Source of the DNA: Neorhizobium sp. SOG26
GTDB taxonomy: Bacteria > Pseudomonadota > Alphaproteobacteria > Rhizobiales > Rhizobiaceae
Direction of reading: 5' to 3'
NCBI RefSeq assembly: GCF_003491345.1
Contig: NZ_CP025512.1
Location: 1,116,001-1,180,000, forward strand
DNA length: 64,000 nucleotides
This document shows, one piece after another, positions 17,404-25,347 of this stretch (the first letter of the stretch is position 1; every line of letters begins with the position of its first letter). Below the pieces are notes generated by a model. That model was not told the DNA's origin. It did no database searches and was given only the letters and a program-made list of their open reading frames with translations. Both the position numbers and the translations under genes were made by a program.

Positions 17404-18408
17404 TTAGTGGAAGACGTTGGCAAGCCAGTAGAAGACGACGGAGATGATGGCGGCCGCGGGAAGGGTGACGAACCAGGCGAAGACGATGTTGCCGGCAATC
17501 CCCCAACGAACGGCGCTGACGCGCTTGGCCGCCCCAACACCGATGATGGCGCCGGTGATGGTGTGGGTGGTAGACACCGGGATGCCGAGCCAGGTGGCGC
17601 CAAAGAGGGTGAGCGCCCCTCCGGTTTCGGCACAGAAGCCCTGCATCGGGTTTAGCTTGGTGATCTTCGAGCCCATGGTGTGGACGATGCGCCAGCCACC
17701 GAAGAGCGTGCCGAGCGCCATGGCCGACTGGCAGCTGATGACGACCCAGAAAGGCACGTGGAATTCGCCGCCGAGATACCCTTGCGAGTAAAGCAGCACG
17801 GCGATGATGCCCATCGTCTTCTGCGCGTCGTTGCCGCCGTGGCCGAGCGAATACATCGAGGCCGAGAAGAACTGCATGACGCGGAAGGTGCGGTCCACGG
17901 CAAAGGGCGTCTGGCGGACGAAAACCCAGGAGACGATCAGCACCAGGAACAGCGCCAGCAGGAACCCGATCATCGGCGACATGAAGATCGCGCCGACGGT
18001 TTTCAACAGACCGCTCCAGACGATGGAATCGACGCCAACCTTGGCGATGCCGGCGCCCACCATGCCGCCGATCAGCGCATGCGAGGAACTTGACGGGATG
18101 CCGAACACCCAGGTGACAATATTCCAGATGATCGCGCCCATCAGTGCCGCGAAGATGACCTGCGGCGACACGATGTTCGGGTCAATGATGCCCGTGCCCA
18201 AGGTTTCGGCCACGTGCAGGCCGAAGAACAGGAAGGCGATGAAATTGAAGAAGGCTGCCCAGAAGACTGCATATTGCGGCCGCAGCACGCGCGTCGATAC
18301 GATCGTGGCGATGGAGTTCGCCGCATCGTGAAGCCCGTTCAGGAAGTCGAAGAACAAGGCAATGCCGACAAGCGCGATCAGCAGCGGCAGGGCGAGTGTC
18401 GCGTCCAT
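17404..18408 (-). CDS. pit: Inorganic phosphate transporter, PiT family
   Basis: A 334-residue inner-membrane phosphate permease with about ten helices in two repeats, each carrying a PiT-type signature (GLHDAANSIATIVSTRVL near the N-terminus and GHGGNDAQKTMGIIAV in the centre). The start codon overlaps the stop codon of the DUF47 gene by one base (TAATG), so the two are translationally coupled. Low-affinity metal-phosphate uptake is the expected role. Confidence 0.93.
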   Translation of the reverse strand: MDATLALPLLIALVGIALFFDFLNGLHDAANSIATIVSTRVLRPQYAVFWAAFFNFIAFLFFGLHVAETLGTGIIDPNIVSPQVIFAALMGAIIWNIVTWVFGIPSSSSHALIGGMVGAGIAKVGVDSIVWSGLLKTVGAIFMSPMIGFLLALFLVLIVSWVFVRQTPFAVDRTFRVMQFFSASMYSLGHGGNDAQKTMGIIAVLLYSQGYLGGEFHVPFWVVISCQSAMALGTLFGGWRIVHTMGSKITKLNPMQGFCAETGGALTLFGATWLGIPVSTTHTITGAIIGVGAAKRVSAVRWGIAGNIVFAWFVTLPAAAIISVVFYWLANVFH

Positions 18409-19049
18409 TATACGTTCTCGATCACGATGCCGCTGATTTCGTCGGCAACGTCCTCGAAGCGGTCGAGAACCTTCTCGAGTTGGCCGTAGATCTCGCTGCC
18501 GATAATGTAGCCCATCGCGTTGCCGCCGGAATGGCGCAGGAACAGGTCCTTCAGACCCTGGTCATGCAGGTCGTCCGACCGGTCTTCGATGCTGGTGATT
18601 TCCTGAGCGATGGAACCGAGACGGGTGGCATTAGTGCCGACCTTGTCAAGCAGCGGAACCGCCTGGGCGATGAGGTGCGCCGCCTTGACCACTTCCGCGC
18701 CCATCTGCTGCATCAGCGGATCGAAGCTCGTCTGTTCGAACAGCCGGATGGTCTTGACCGTCTTGTGCATCATGTCGATCGCATCATCCATGGACTGGAT
18801 GAGGTCCTTGATGTCGTTGCGGTCGAACGGGGTGATGAAGCTCAGGCGAACCGCCTGCAGCACTTCATAGGTGATCTGGTCGGCCTCGTTCTCGAGATCG
18901 ACGATCCGCTTGCAATTGCCTTCGATATCATTGCCGGAAAGCAGGGCGTTCAGCGCTTCTGCGGCACCGACCACGGTCTGAGAGTGGCGCACGAACATCT
19001 CGAAGAAAGCATCTTCCCGGGGAAGCAGTTTTCGGAAAAGGCCTAGCAT
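18408..19049 (-). CDS. DUF47 family phosphate transport regulator (PhoU-like)
   Basis: A 213-residue all-helical PhoU-like protein (MLGLFRKLLPREDAFFEMF start; TYEVLQAVRLSFITPFDRNDIKDLIQSMDDAIDMM core). DUF47 genes precede pit genes in many bacteria, including rhizobia where the pair is called orfA-pit, and the product modulates the transporter. The one-base overlap with pit seen here supports that partnership. The ATG at 19049 fits the family start. Confidence 0.92.
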   Translation of the reverse strand: MLGLFRKLLPREDAFFEMFVRHSQTVVGAAEALNALLSGNDIEGNCKRIVDLENEADQITYEVLQAVRLSFITPFDRNDIKDLIQSMDDAIDMMHKTVKTIRLFEQTSFDPLMQQMGAEVVKAAHLIAQAVPLLDKVGTNATRLGSIAQEITSIEDRSDDLHDQGLKDLFLRHSGGNAMGYIIGSEIYGQLEKVLDRFEDVADEISGIVIENV

Positions 19050-19168
19050 GACGCCTCCTGGCATAGCGCGCTGAATTTTAAAGATGTGTCATAGACCGCA
19101 GAAGGCGAGCCTCAAGACACGGTTCCCGACTTTCCTGTGGACGGCGGGCAGGTTTGGCGCCTTGTAGC

Positions 19169-19204
19169 CAAGAAAAAGCCGCCGCACCAGATGATGCGAC
19201 GGCT
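19169..19204 (-). terminator. Terminator after the DUF1236 gene
   Basis: On the minus strand GAGCCGTCGCA pairs with TGCGGCGGCT and is followed by a run of T residues. Confidence 0.75.
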
Positions 19205-19229
19205 CCTCGACGGATCAGGTGAATTTTGC

Positions 19230-19619
19230 TTATTCGATAACCTGCACGACCGTGTGGGTGCGCGGGTCAACGATGACGCGCTGCTCGTTCACGACGGCGT
19301 AGGAATATTCCGGAGCCTGCGGGATGGGGGTCAGCACGACCTGCTGCGGGATCGGCTTGCCGACCACGACGCGCTCCTGCACGACGACCGACTGCTGGAC
19401 GGGCTGTTCGCGGACGTAGGAAACAACGCGCTCCGGCGGCGGATCGATTGCGGTGCCGGCTGCTGCGCCGACAATGCCGCCCACGGCTGCACCGATCGGG
19501 CCACCGACGATGGCGCCGGTCACCGCGCCGCCAACGGCACCGTTGACGGTGCTTTCCTGAGCGACAGCGCCCGTGGCTGCCAGACCCAGCGCAGCGGTGA
19601 TGAATACGATCTTCTTCAT
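19230..19619 (-). CDS. DUF1236 protein with glycine-zipper segment
   Basis: A 129-residue exported protein: signal peptide (MKKIVFITAALGLAATGAVAQ), a glycine-zipper stretch (GGAVTGAIVGGPIGAAVGGIVGAAAGTAI) able to enter or span a membrane, then a DUF1236 domain (RVVVGKPIPQQVVL ... YAVVNEQRVIVDPRTHTVVQVI). DUF1236 proteins are common in rhizobia and often stress-induced; the function is unknown. A perfect GGAAC-N16-CGTT promoter lies 32 bases upstream of the ATG, so membership of the general stress regulon is likely. Confidence 0.85.
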   Translation of the reverse strand: MKKIVFITAALGLAATGAVAQESTVNGAVGGAVTGAIVGGPIGAAVGGIVGAAAGTAIDPPPERVVSYVREQPVQQSVVVQERVVVGKPIPQQVVLTPIPQAPEYSYAVVNEQRVIVDPRTHTVVQVIE

Positions 19620-19651
19620 GGCCAAACTCCTTGTGGTTGAAGTGGCAGAAG

Positions 19652-19676
19652 AACGTGGCCTCCCTGAAATCGTTCC
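19652..19676 (-). promoter_or_regulatory. EcfG/RpoE2-type promoter of the DUF1236 gene
   Basis: On the minus strand GGAAC, 16 bases, CGTT, ending 32 bases before the ATG. This is the consensus recognised by the alphaproteobacterial general stress sigma factor. Confidence 0.75.
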
Positions 19677-19742
19677 GCTTTTTTCGCGTGTCAGACCTTG
19701 GTCCTAGAACAGGAGCGACGATTGCGCGATCATACTGGAGCG

Positions 19743-19769
19743 CAAAAGAGCCCGCAGGTGCGGGCTCTT
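19743..19769 (-). terminator. Terminator after the sorbosone dehydrogenase-like gene
   Basis: AAAGAGCCCGCA and TGCGGGCTCTTT form a perfect 12-bp stem. It lies 34 bases beyond the stop at 19803, on the minus-strand side. Confidence 0.75.
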
Positions 19770-19802
19770 TCTGCGAGGCTGGAAGGTGCGGTGACTGGTG
19801 CG

Positions 19803-21374
19803 TCAGGGACCGGTGGCCGGTACGATCTCGGTCTGCGACGGACGCAGCTTTTCCGGCTCATCGGAGATCGGCTGCTGTGTCGTCAACCGCTCGGCAGCCG
19901 GCGGTGCGGGCTGCGCATTTGCTCCGGTTGCCCCGGTGGTTTCTGTCCCGACAGCGGCAGCGGCATCGGGCGCTTGCCCGGCTGGTGTGACGCCCGAAAC
20001 CTGTGTTGGGGCGACTTGGTCGGTGCCGATCGGCTGCGGGCTGATCTTTCCGTCCGCGGAGGCGACGCGCCAGACGGTATTGCCTGCATCATCGGCAACA
20101 AGTAACGCGCCTGTACCATCGATGCCGACGCCGACCGGCCTGCCTTTGGCCTGGTTACCCTGGATGAAGCCGGTGACGACATCCTGCGCCTTGCCATTCG
20201 GCTTGCCGTTTTCGAACGGCACGTAGACGACCTTGTAGCCGTTGAAGCTGTCACGGTTCCAACTGCCGTGCTCGCCGATGAAGGCGCCTTTGGTGAAGGC
20301 GTCGGGAAGGGCTGAATTCATGGAGAAGGTGAGCCCAAGCGCCGCGACATGGCTCGACAGCGCGTAATCCGGCGGAATGGCCTTTTCGACCATTTCCGGC
20401 CGCGGCGGATAAACCCGCGGATCGACGTGCTGCCCGTAGTAGCTCCAAGGCCAGCCATAGAAACCACCTTCCTTGACGGAGGTCATGTAGTCGGGAACGA
20501 GGTTCGGGCCGAGTTCATCGCGCTCGTTGATGACGGCCCAGAGTTCACCGGTCTCGGGGTGGAAGGTGAGGCCATTCGGGTTGCGCAGGCCGGAGGCAAA
20601 GACGCGCGCGGCCCCGGTCTGGCGGTCGACCTTCCAGATGGCAGCCCGGCCTTTTTCCGCTTCGAGCCCATTCTCGACGATGTTGGAGTTCGAGCCGACG
20701 GAGACATAGAGCATCTTGCCGTCGGGACTGAGCGCCAGGTCCTTCGTCCAGTGGTGGTTGATGGGACCGCCGGGCAGGGGCGTGAGGATGCGCGGCGGCT
20801 CGGTAATCTCGTTCTGCCCGAGCTTGTAGGGATAGGCGAGGATCGCCGAGGTTGAGGCGACATAAAGCGTGTCGTCGATCCAGGCGACGCCGAAGGGCGA
20901 GTCCAGCTTTGTCAAAAGGTCGTGTCGTTCATCCACCGTGCCGTCGCGGTCAGTGTCGCGGAGCAGGGTGATGAGGTTGCTTTCCTTCTGCGGACCGCCG
21001 CTGCCGTGGGCAAACGACATGATCCAACCGCGGATGAAATCCTTCGGCCGCGACACCGGCTCTCCGGAAGGACCTTTCGACTGGATCACCAGCACGTCGC
21101 CATTCGGCAGCGTGTGGACGGTGCGCGGGTTGGCCAGATCCTTTGCGTAGACGCTGACCTTGAGCTCCGGCGGTACGGAGGGCGTCTCGCCATCCTTCCA
21201 GCCGACGACTTCGGCGACCTTCAGGTCCGGCAGGAGCGAAAGCGATGGTTCGGGAAGCGTGGGCTCGGGCCCGATCTGCTGCGAGACGTCGAAACCGCCA
21301 TCCTGCGCATGGGCAAGAGCTGCGACGGAGACGCCAAAGGCGAGGGCGGAGAAACGGAGAAGGCGTGACGTCAT
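19803..21374 (-). CDS. PQQ-type sugar/sorbosone dehydrogenase family protein
   Basis: A 523-residue exported six-bladed propeller protein of the glucose/sorbosone dehydrogenase family. It has a signal peptide (RLLRFSALAFGVSVAALAHA) and propeller motifs such as NHHWTKDLALSPDGKMLYVSVGSNSN, RNPNGLTFHPETGELW and GEHGSWNRDSFNGYKV. The last 80 residues are a Pro/Ala/Thr-rich tail of low complexity. PQQ binding is inferred from the family; no PQQ synthesis genes are nearby. The start is two bases after the DUF2231 stop, so the two form an operon, likely expressed in the periplasm under stress control. Confidence 0.85.
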   Translation of the reverse strand: MTSRLLRFSALAFGVSVAALAHAQDGGFDVSQQIGPEPTLPEPSLSLLPDLKVAEVVGWKDGETPSVPPELKVSVYAKDLANPRTVHTLPNGDVLVIQSKGPSGEPVSRPKDFIRGWIMSFAHGSGGPQKESNLITLLRDTDRDGTVDERHDLLTKLDSPFGVAWIDDTLYVASTSAILAYPYKLGQNEITEPPRILTPLPGGPINHHWTKDLALSPDGKMLYVSVGSNSNIVENGLEAEKGRAAIWKVDRQTGAARVFASGLRNPNGLTFHPETGELWAVINERDELGPNLVPDYMTSVKEGGFYGWPWSYYGQHVDPRVYPPRPEMVEKAIPPDYALSSHVAALGLTFSMNSALPDAFTKGAFIGEHGSWNRDSFNGYKVVYVPFENGKPNGKAQDVVTGFIQGNQAKGRPVGVGIDGTGALLVADDAGNTVWRVASADGKISPQPIGTDQVAPTQVSGVTPAGQAPDAAAAVGTETTGATGANAQPAPPAAERLTTQQPISDEPEKLRPSQTEIVPATGP

Positions 21375-21376
21375 GA

Positions 21377-21814
21377 TCAGATCCTCCAGGCCAGGCGGGC
21401 ATACTTGCGGGCAGACACCACGACGGCGATCAGGCAGAGCACGAAGGTGATCGCAGAGAGCGCCAGTCCATAAGGAACGACGGCCGTCCAGCCATCCCCG
21501 GCATGGACGAGGCTGTTGATCAAGGCGAGCGCCAGGATGATGACGTAGAGGAGCGCTGACAGGAAAGCAGGGCGCAGGGGACGCGTTCGGGGGCGGACAA
21601 GATCCAGCAGGCCCGCGATGAGCGCGACGCCCCCGAGCACCAGACCCGCGAACAGCAGCCAGGACGAGAAGTTCTGCCACATCAGGTTGGCGCTGAGGTA
21701 GAAGGCGATGTCGGTCGCAAGCGTCAGCGTGAAGCAGACGAAGGGAAACGGCACGAAGAGCGACTGGAGCGGATATGCCGCCGCGTCTTTGTGCGAGGAG
21801 GATAAAACAGCCAT
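21377..21814 (-). CDS. DUF2231 membrane protein
   Basis: A 145-residue protein with four hydrophobic segments matching DUF2231 (YPLQSLFVPFPFVCFTLTLATDIAFYLSANLMWQNFSSWLL ... ALLYVIILALALINSLVHAGDGW). Members often accompany sorbosone-dehydrogenase-like or cytochrome genes and are thought to be membrane electron-transfer partners, though this is not proven. It is the first gene of the two-gene unit, with a GGAAC-type promoter upstream. Confidence 0.83.
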   Translation of the reverse strand: MAVLSSSHKDAAAYPLQSLFVPFPFVCFTLTLATDIAFYLSANLMWQNFSSWLLFAGLVLGGVALIAGLLDLVRPRTRPLRPAFLSALLYVIILALALINSLVHAGDGWTAVVPYGLALSAITFVLCLIAVVVSARKYARLAWRI

Positions 21815-21851
21815 CGGGAGCTCCGTCGGGAAGGTCTTGCAGACGAAAGTG

Positions 21852-21877
21852 AACAACCGGCAGTCGAGTTTTGTTCC
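21852..21877 (-). promoter_or_regulatory. EcfG/RpoE2-type promoter of the DUF2231 operon
   Basis: On the minus strand GGAAC, 18 bases, GTT, ending 37 bases before the ATG. Spacing matches the GGAAC-N18/19-TT form of the consensus. Confidence 0.6.
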
Positions 21878-21925
21878 AGCCAGCGCGGGCTGAGCGCGGC
21901 GCTGGTGGCTTTGACGAGCATGCTG

Positions 21926-21950
21926 GGAACCATGGCGTCAGGCATCAGTT
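21926..21950 (+). promoter_or_regulatory. EcfG/RpoE2-type promoter, divergent
   Basis: GGAAC, 17 bases, GTT, facing the small membrane protein gene at 22013 and back-to-back with the promoter of the DUF2231 operon. Confidence 0.6.
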
Positions 21951-22012
21951 GATCGGCCAAGACGGTGACACTGTTTCGGTTGGCTCAAGCCCGGGTTTCA
22001 AAGGAGATGCAG

Positions 22013-22153
22013 ATGGAAAATGGTTCGGGACGGCGGGAGGAGACGGCGAAGAAGGCAAGCTCGAACATGGGCAAGTTCGTCATCACGATCTTCATCATCG
22101 CGCTGGTACTCGCAGGCCTGTGGTTTTTCGTGCTGACACCCGGTTCGCCGTGA
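22013..22153 (+). CDS. Small single-pass membrane protein (46 aa)
   Basis: MENGSGRREETAKKASSNMG followed by one hydrophobic helix (KFVITIFIIALVLAGLWFFVLTP). An AAGGAG ribosome site sits six bases before the ATG at 22013; another ATG at 22007 directly abuts the ribosome site and is less likely. A GGAAC-type promoter lies upstream. It has no named family. It is one of five tiny membrane proteins in this window with a charged or polar end and a helix rich in Ile/Val/Ala. Confidence 0.7.
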   Translation: MENGSGRREETAKKASSNMGKFVITIFIIALVLAGLWFFVLTPGSP

Positions 22154-22165
22154 GGCGGGCTGCAC

Positions 22166-22190
22166 TGAGGCCCATGAGGTCTTGGCCTCA
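22166..22190 (+). terminator. Hairpin after the 46-aa gene
   Basis: TGAGGCC and GGCCTCA arms; no clear T tract. Confidence 0.4.
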
Positions 22191-22198
22191 CGCATAAA

Positions 22199-22375
22199 TT
22201 AGCCAGCAGTCATAATGCCATAGACGGTGACCATCAAGTAAAGCAGGAAGGCCGCGACGGCGACGCCGCCGATGAAGATGGGCAGGCCTCGACCCGCGCG
22301 CGCCTGCTTGGCACGCTTCTCACCGCTCGCGGGGCTTGGTGTGACACCCGGTTCGTTTTCCGGCTCAATGCTCAA
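22199..22375 (-). CDS. Small single-pass membrane protein (58 aa, TTG start)
   Basis: Reads from TTG as a polar N-terminus (SIEPENEPGVTPSPASGEK), a basic stretch (RAKQARAGRG), then one membrane helix (LPIFIGGVAVAAFLLYLMVT). GGAGG lies five bases before the TTG. It starts 46 bases after the 86-residue gene at 22422 on the same strand, so the two may be cotranscribed. The function is unknown. A short gene that length filters would miss. Confidence 0.65.
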   Translation of the reverse strand: MSIEPENEPGVTPSPASGEKRAKQARAGRGLPIFIGGVAVAAFLLYLMVTVYGIMTAG

Positions 22376-22421
22376 GATGTCCTCCAGTTAAACCGCCGTT
22401 TGGCCGGCGCAGGTTTTCAGG

Positions 22422-22682
22422 TTAGTCGGCGGCGTTGGAGCTGATCGCCGGTGCGCCAAGCCGCACGGCTTCCTGCCGCGCAGCAACAAAGGCATCACAG
22501 GCCTGGATCAGCTCGGCCCTGTCGCGATGGCCGTTCTCGAAGGCTTCGAACATCATCTTGGCTGCCTGTTGGCCAACGGGGCTGCCAGGATCGATGGATT
22601 GTTCCGCACACCAATCGAGATGCGCGTCGCGGATGACGTTCATCTGGTCCACGTTGAAAATTCCCGACGTCGCACCACGCAT
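22422..22682 (-). CDS. Hypothetical protein (86 aa)
   Basis: A soluble, helical protein (NVIRDAHLDWCAEQSIDPGSPVGQQAAKMMFEAFENGHRDRAELIQACDAFVAARQEAVRLG). Codon use resembles the core genes and a GGTGGAG ribosome site precedes the ATG. I do not recognise the family. It diverges from the CheY-like gene at 22906 and precedes the 58-residue membrane protein gene. Confidence 0.6.
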   Translation of the reverse strand: MRGATSGIFNVDQMNVIRDAHLDWCAEQSIDPGSPVGQQAAKMMFEAFENGHRDRAELIQACDAFVAARQEAVRLGAPAISSNAAD

Positions 22683-22905
22683 GCATGCTCTCCACCAGCC
22701 TCGGGCTCAAAGCCGTCAGCAGATCAGTGTTCTGGAAAAGACGGCAACTGCCGAGCCGGGCGAAAGTTCCAGCGCGCCTGCCGCAGCACCAGCCGGGCAC
22801 CCGGAAGTCATCGGCACGGCGAAGAATTTCGAGCATGTGCCGCGAACCTCTTCGGCTGCGCTTGGTTGGTGTCGGAGCTTTGATGTCGGACAGGAAGACG
22901 CTTGC

Positions 22906-23295
22906 ATGGCGCATGCCCACCTTCACCTCCTTGCCGGAAAACGCATCCTCGTCGTAGCGAACGAGGACTCCCTTTCGGACGGGACGCGTCGACAGCTTGG
23001 ACGACTAAAGGCCTCCATTTGGGGGCCGGCATCGAGCCTGGCATACGCCGTGCGAATGATCGTGGATGGTGGGATCAGTGCGGCGGTGGTGGATGTGCGC
23101 CTTGCCGGTGACGTCTTCTTCGCGGTCGCGGAAAAGCTGGAGGATGTCGATATCCCGTTCGTCTTCGCGATCGCGGGCGAGCCCATGCCCGCTTCGCGCG
23201 ACTACAGGGGCTTTGTCTTATGCGAGGATCTGGACGAACTGGACAAGATCGCAAGAGCGCTGTTTGCGCCATGTTCTGCGGAAGACTTGCACTGA
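22906..23295 (+). CDS. CheY-like receiver domain protein
   Basis: A 129-residue stand-alone receiver-like domain (KRILVVANEDSLSDGTRRQLGRL ... GGISAAVVDVRLAGDVFFAVAEKLEDVDIPFVFAIAGE). The likely phospho-acceptor Asp is in VVDVRL, but the acidic pair expected after the first strand is weak (NED), and the conserved Thr and Lys are not obvious, so phosphorylation is uncertain. It converges on an ECF sigma gene with only four bases between stops. It may tune stress signalling; no output domain is present. Confidence 0.7.
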   Translation: MAHAHLHLLAGKRILVVANEDSLSDGTRRQLGRLKASIWGPASSLAYAVRMIVDGGISAAVVDVRLAGDVFFAVAEKLEDVDIPFVFAIAGEPMPASRDYRGFVLCEDLDELDKIARALFAPCSAEDLH

Positions 23296-23299
23296 CGCC

Positions 23300-23791
23300 T
23301 CAAGAGAGCTCTTTGGCGAGATGCTGACGAGCCCGGTTGACGCGGCTCTTCATGGTGCCGACGGGGCACTTGCAACGGTCGGCTGCCACTTCATAGCTGA
23401 TGCCCTGGATGAAGATGAGGTCGATTGCGGTGCGATAATGTTCCGGCAGGCGCGCAATCGCGTGCTCCAGTTCATGTCCGCGCACCACCCATTCCTGCAC
23501 CGGCGGCACCGCCGGGCGCTCGGCGATATTGGCATCCATGCCCACGCGCTCACGTTTCGCGACGCCGAACTTGGTGCAGAAGCTGTTGCGCATGATGGTG
23601 AAAAGCCACGACCGGAGCTTGGTACCTTCTTCGAACTTATCGAAGTTTGCCAGTGCTTTGAGGAGGGTATCCTGAACCAGGTCGTCAACGTCGGTGGGGG
23701 AGGAGTGGAAGCGGCGGGCAAATTTTCGGAGCGCCGGAATGAGCTCAATCAGCTCTGCTTTAACCTTGGGATTAGAGTAAGCGTCGTTCAT
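23300..23791 (-). CDS. ECF RNA polymerase sigma factor
   Basis: A 163-residue extracytoplasmic-function sigma factor. Region 2 spans about 15-80 (DVDDLVQDTLLKALANFDKFEEGTKLRSWLFTIMRNSFCTKF), and region 4 about 105-160 (IARLPEHYRTAIDLIFIQGISYEVAADRCKCPVGTMKSRVNRARQHL). No anti-sigma gene adjoins it. Its promoter region holds a GGAAC-N17-GTT site 26 bases before the ATG, so it is either autoregulated or placed under the general stress sigma factor. The neighbouring tiny membrane protein genes are possible regulon members. Confidence 0.9.
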   Translation of the reverse strand: MNDAYSNPKVKAELIELIPALRKFARRFHSSPTDVDDLVQDTLLKALANFDKFEEGTKLRSWLFTIMRNSFCTKFGVAKRERVGMDANIAERPAVPPVQEWVVRGHELEHAIARLPEHYRTAIDLIFIQGISYEVAADRCKCPVGTMKSRVNRARQHLAKELS

Positions 23792-23795
23792 GAGC

Positions 23796-23854
23796 CGTCT
23801 CCCTTCGTTACCGTAGCAACCCCTGTTGAGGTGCTATGTTCCGTAAGGGAGACG
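23796..23854. repeat. 10-bp inverted repeat bracketing the sigma gene promoter
   Basis: CGTCTCCCTT (23796-23805) and AAGGGAGACG (23845-23854) are perfect complements separated by 39 bases that contain the GGAAC-type promoter. The inner copy also supplies the ribosome-binding region of the sigma factor mRNA. Confidence 0.6.
23818..23842 (-). promoter_or_regulatory. EcfG/RpoE2-type promoter of the ECF sigma gene
   Basis: On the minus strand GGAAC, 17 bases, GTT, ending 26 bases before the ATG. Confidence 0.6.
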
Positions 23855-23874
23855 CTTCGTACGGTTGCGTACAA

Positions 23875-24156
23875 TTACGGGGTGTTGTTCTGCTGGCCAG
23901 GTATCGCGTTCTGGTCGGAAGGCCGGGCCGGCAGGTCATACTGGGATCCATCCGGACCCGAGGAACGCTGCGGCGCGGTGTTCGTCTGCGACGACACGAA
24001 AACGCCGAAAGCCCCGGCGCAGATCGCCACAACAAAGGCGCCAGCCATCGCCTTCAGGGCGCGTGCCCTGTTTTCCATGATGAGCCCGAATGCCAGCGCC
24101 AGCCCGAGAAGTGCTGCGCCGCCTGCCACGATAAATAACCAAAGTTCGTCTGCCAT
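23875..24156 (-). CDS. Small membrane protein (93 aa)
   Basis: Two hydrophobic helices (ELWLFIVAGGAALLGLALAFGLIM and ALKAMAGAFVVAICAGAFGVFV) with a polar tail rich in Ser, Pro, Gln and Asn. No named family. Upstream on the minus strand is GAAAC, 16 bases, CGTT, one mismatch from the general stress promoter. It precedes the ECF sigma gene by 83 bases on the same strand. Confidence 0.65.
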   Translation of the reverse strand: MADELWLFIVAGGAALLGLALAFGLIMENRARALKAMAGAFVVAICAGAFGVFVSSQTNTAPQRSSGPDGSQYDLPARPSDQNAIPGQQNNTP

Positions 24157-24261
24157 CGATATCTGCCTCGTGTTTAAATCGCTGACGAAAAACGCGGCGT
24201 TGCCGCAATAGTTTCAAATAAAGCGGATGTGGCCGGGAGTGGCTTTCCGGACGCAAAGGAA

Positions 24262-24281
24262 GGCCCGCCGAAGCGGGCCCG
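24262..24281 (-). terminator. Hairpin after the Gfo/Idh/MocA gene
   Basis: GGCCCGC and GCGGGCC arms with a 4-base loop, 32 bases beyond the stop at 24313 on the minus-strand side. Confidence 0.5.
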
Positions 24282-24312
24282 AGAGTGGCAATAGATTGGG
24301 TGGCTTGCGAGA

Positions 24313-25347
24313 TCAGCTGCGGGCGGCGTTGCTGTAGACCTGGTCCATCGCGCGGGCCGTATCGGCCAGCCGCTCGCATTCGGGATCGTAACGTCCGCCT
24401 TCGGCGAGCTGCCGTGCCCAGGCGACGGCGGCGCGCCCGCCCCAATCGTCCGGTGGCTCCATCAGGCTTTCGCGCGAGGTGCCGCGGAACCGCTCGGCGG
24501 TGAAGTCGTAGAAGGAGCCGTTCACATTGCGCATGGCGGCACCACCATCGGTGCCAAAGAAGCTCGCTTCGATGATGGCATCGCAGCCGGCCTGAAGCCG
24601 CCAGGAGCATGCGAGGCGGATCACCGTGCCGCCCGCCAGGGTCAGGGTTGCGACGCCATAGTCTTCAACCTTGTCGGACGATCCGAGGGGTTCGCCACCG
24701 GCGATGACATTGCTGGAGACACTGGTGATTTCGGGAAAGTCGAGCGCCCACAGCGCAAGGTCGATCAGATGGATGCCAAGATCCATGACGCAGCCGCCGC
24801 CAGAAAGGTTCTTGTCATAAAACCATGGTTTGTCGGGCCCATAGGCGTTGTGGAAAGTCACGTCGGCGGCGAAGACCTTGCCAAGCTCGCCGGCGCGGAT
24901 CAGTTCCCTGATCTGCTGCATGCCCTTCGTTTGGCGATAGGAGAGGTCGACGCCAAGCAGGCGGTCTGCCTTCCTCGCTGCTGCGATCACCGCATCGACT
25001 TCCTGGGCTGTGCGGCCAAGCGGCTTCTGGCAGAAGGCCGCGACGCCGCTTTCCAGCGCCTTTATCGACTGTTCCGCGTGCTGGGCGCTGGGGGTGGCGA
25101 TGACGATGCCATCAAGATCCTGCTGCAGTAACTCGTCCAGGCTTGAGACGACGTTCGCACTGGGGGCAAGCTTGGCGGCCTCCCCAAGGGTTTCCGGCGA
25201 GGCATCCGCAATCGCGACGGCCTCCGCGACCCCGCTGTTGAGGATCGCTTCCATGCGGTGCCGGCCGATCCAGCCGACACCGAGGAAACCGAGCCGGGCC
25301 GGTCTGGTGATGGTCGAGAGCGTGTTCTGGGAGACGATCTGGTTCAT
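24313..25347 (-). CDS. Gfo/Idh/MocA family oxidoreductase
   Basis: A 344-residue NAD(P)-dependent sugar or inositol dehydrogenase-like protein. The Rossmann loop is LGFLGVGWIGRHRMEAI, and the family motif CQKPLGRTAQEVDAVI (EKP-like; here QKP) follows near residue 110. The C-terminal beta-sheet domain is complete. It overlaps the upstream Zn-alcohol dehydrogenase gene by four bases (ATGA). The pair stands divergent from the glycan cluster at 26.6 kb and may supply or modify a sugar for it. The substrate is unknown. Confidence 0.87.
   Translation of the reverse strand: MNQIVSQNTLSTITRPARLGFLGVGWIGRHRMEAILNSGVAEAVAIADASPETLGEAAKLAPSANVVSSLDELLQQDLDGIVIATPSAQHAEQSIKALESGVAAFCQKPLGRTAQEVDAVIAAARKADRLLGVDLSYRQTKGMQQIRELIRAGELGKVFAADVTFHNAYGPDKPWFYDKNLSGGGCVMDLGIHLIDLALWALDFPEITSVSSNVIAGGEPLGSSDKVEDYGVATLTLAGGTVIRLACSWRLQAGCDAIIEASFFGTDGGAAMRNVNGSFYDFTAERFRGTSRESLMEPPDDWGGRAAVAWARQLAEGGRYDPECERLADTARAMDQVYSNAARS

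Noticed and set aside
22435..22905. Long N-terminal extension of the CheY-like gene
   Set aside because: The extra 157 residues overlap the 86-residue gene on the other strand and show no domain; the receiver domain begins right after the ATG at 22906.
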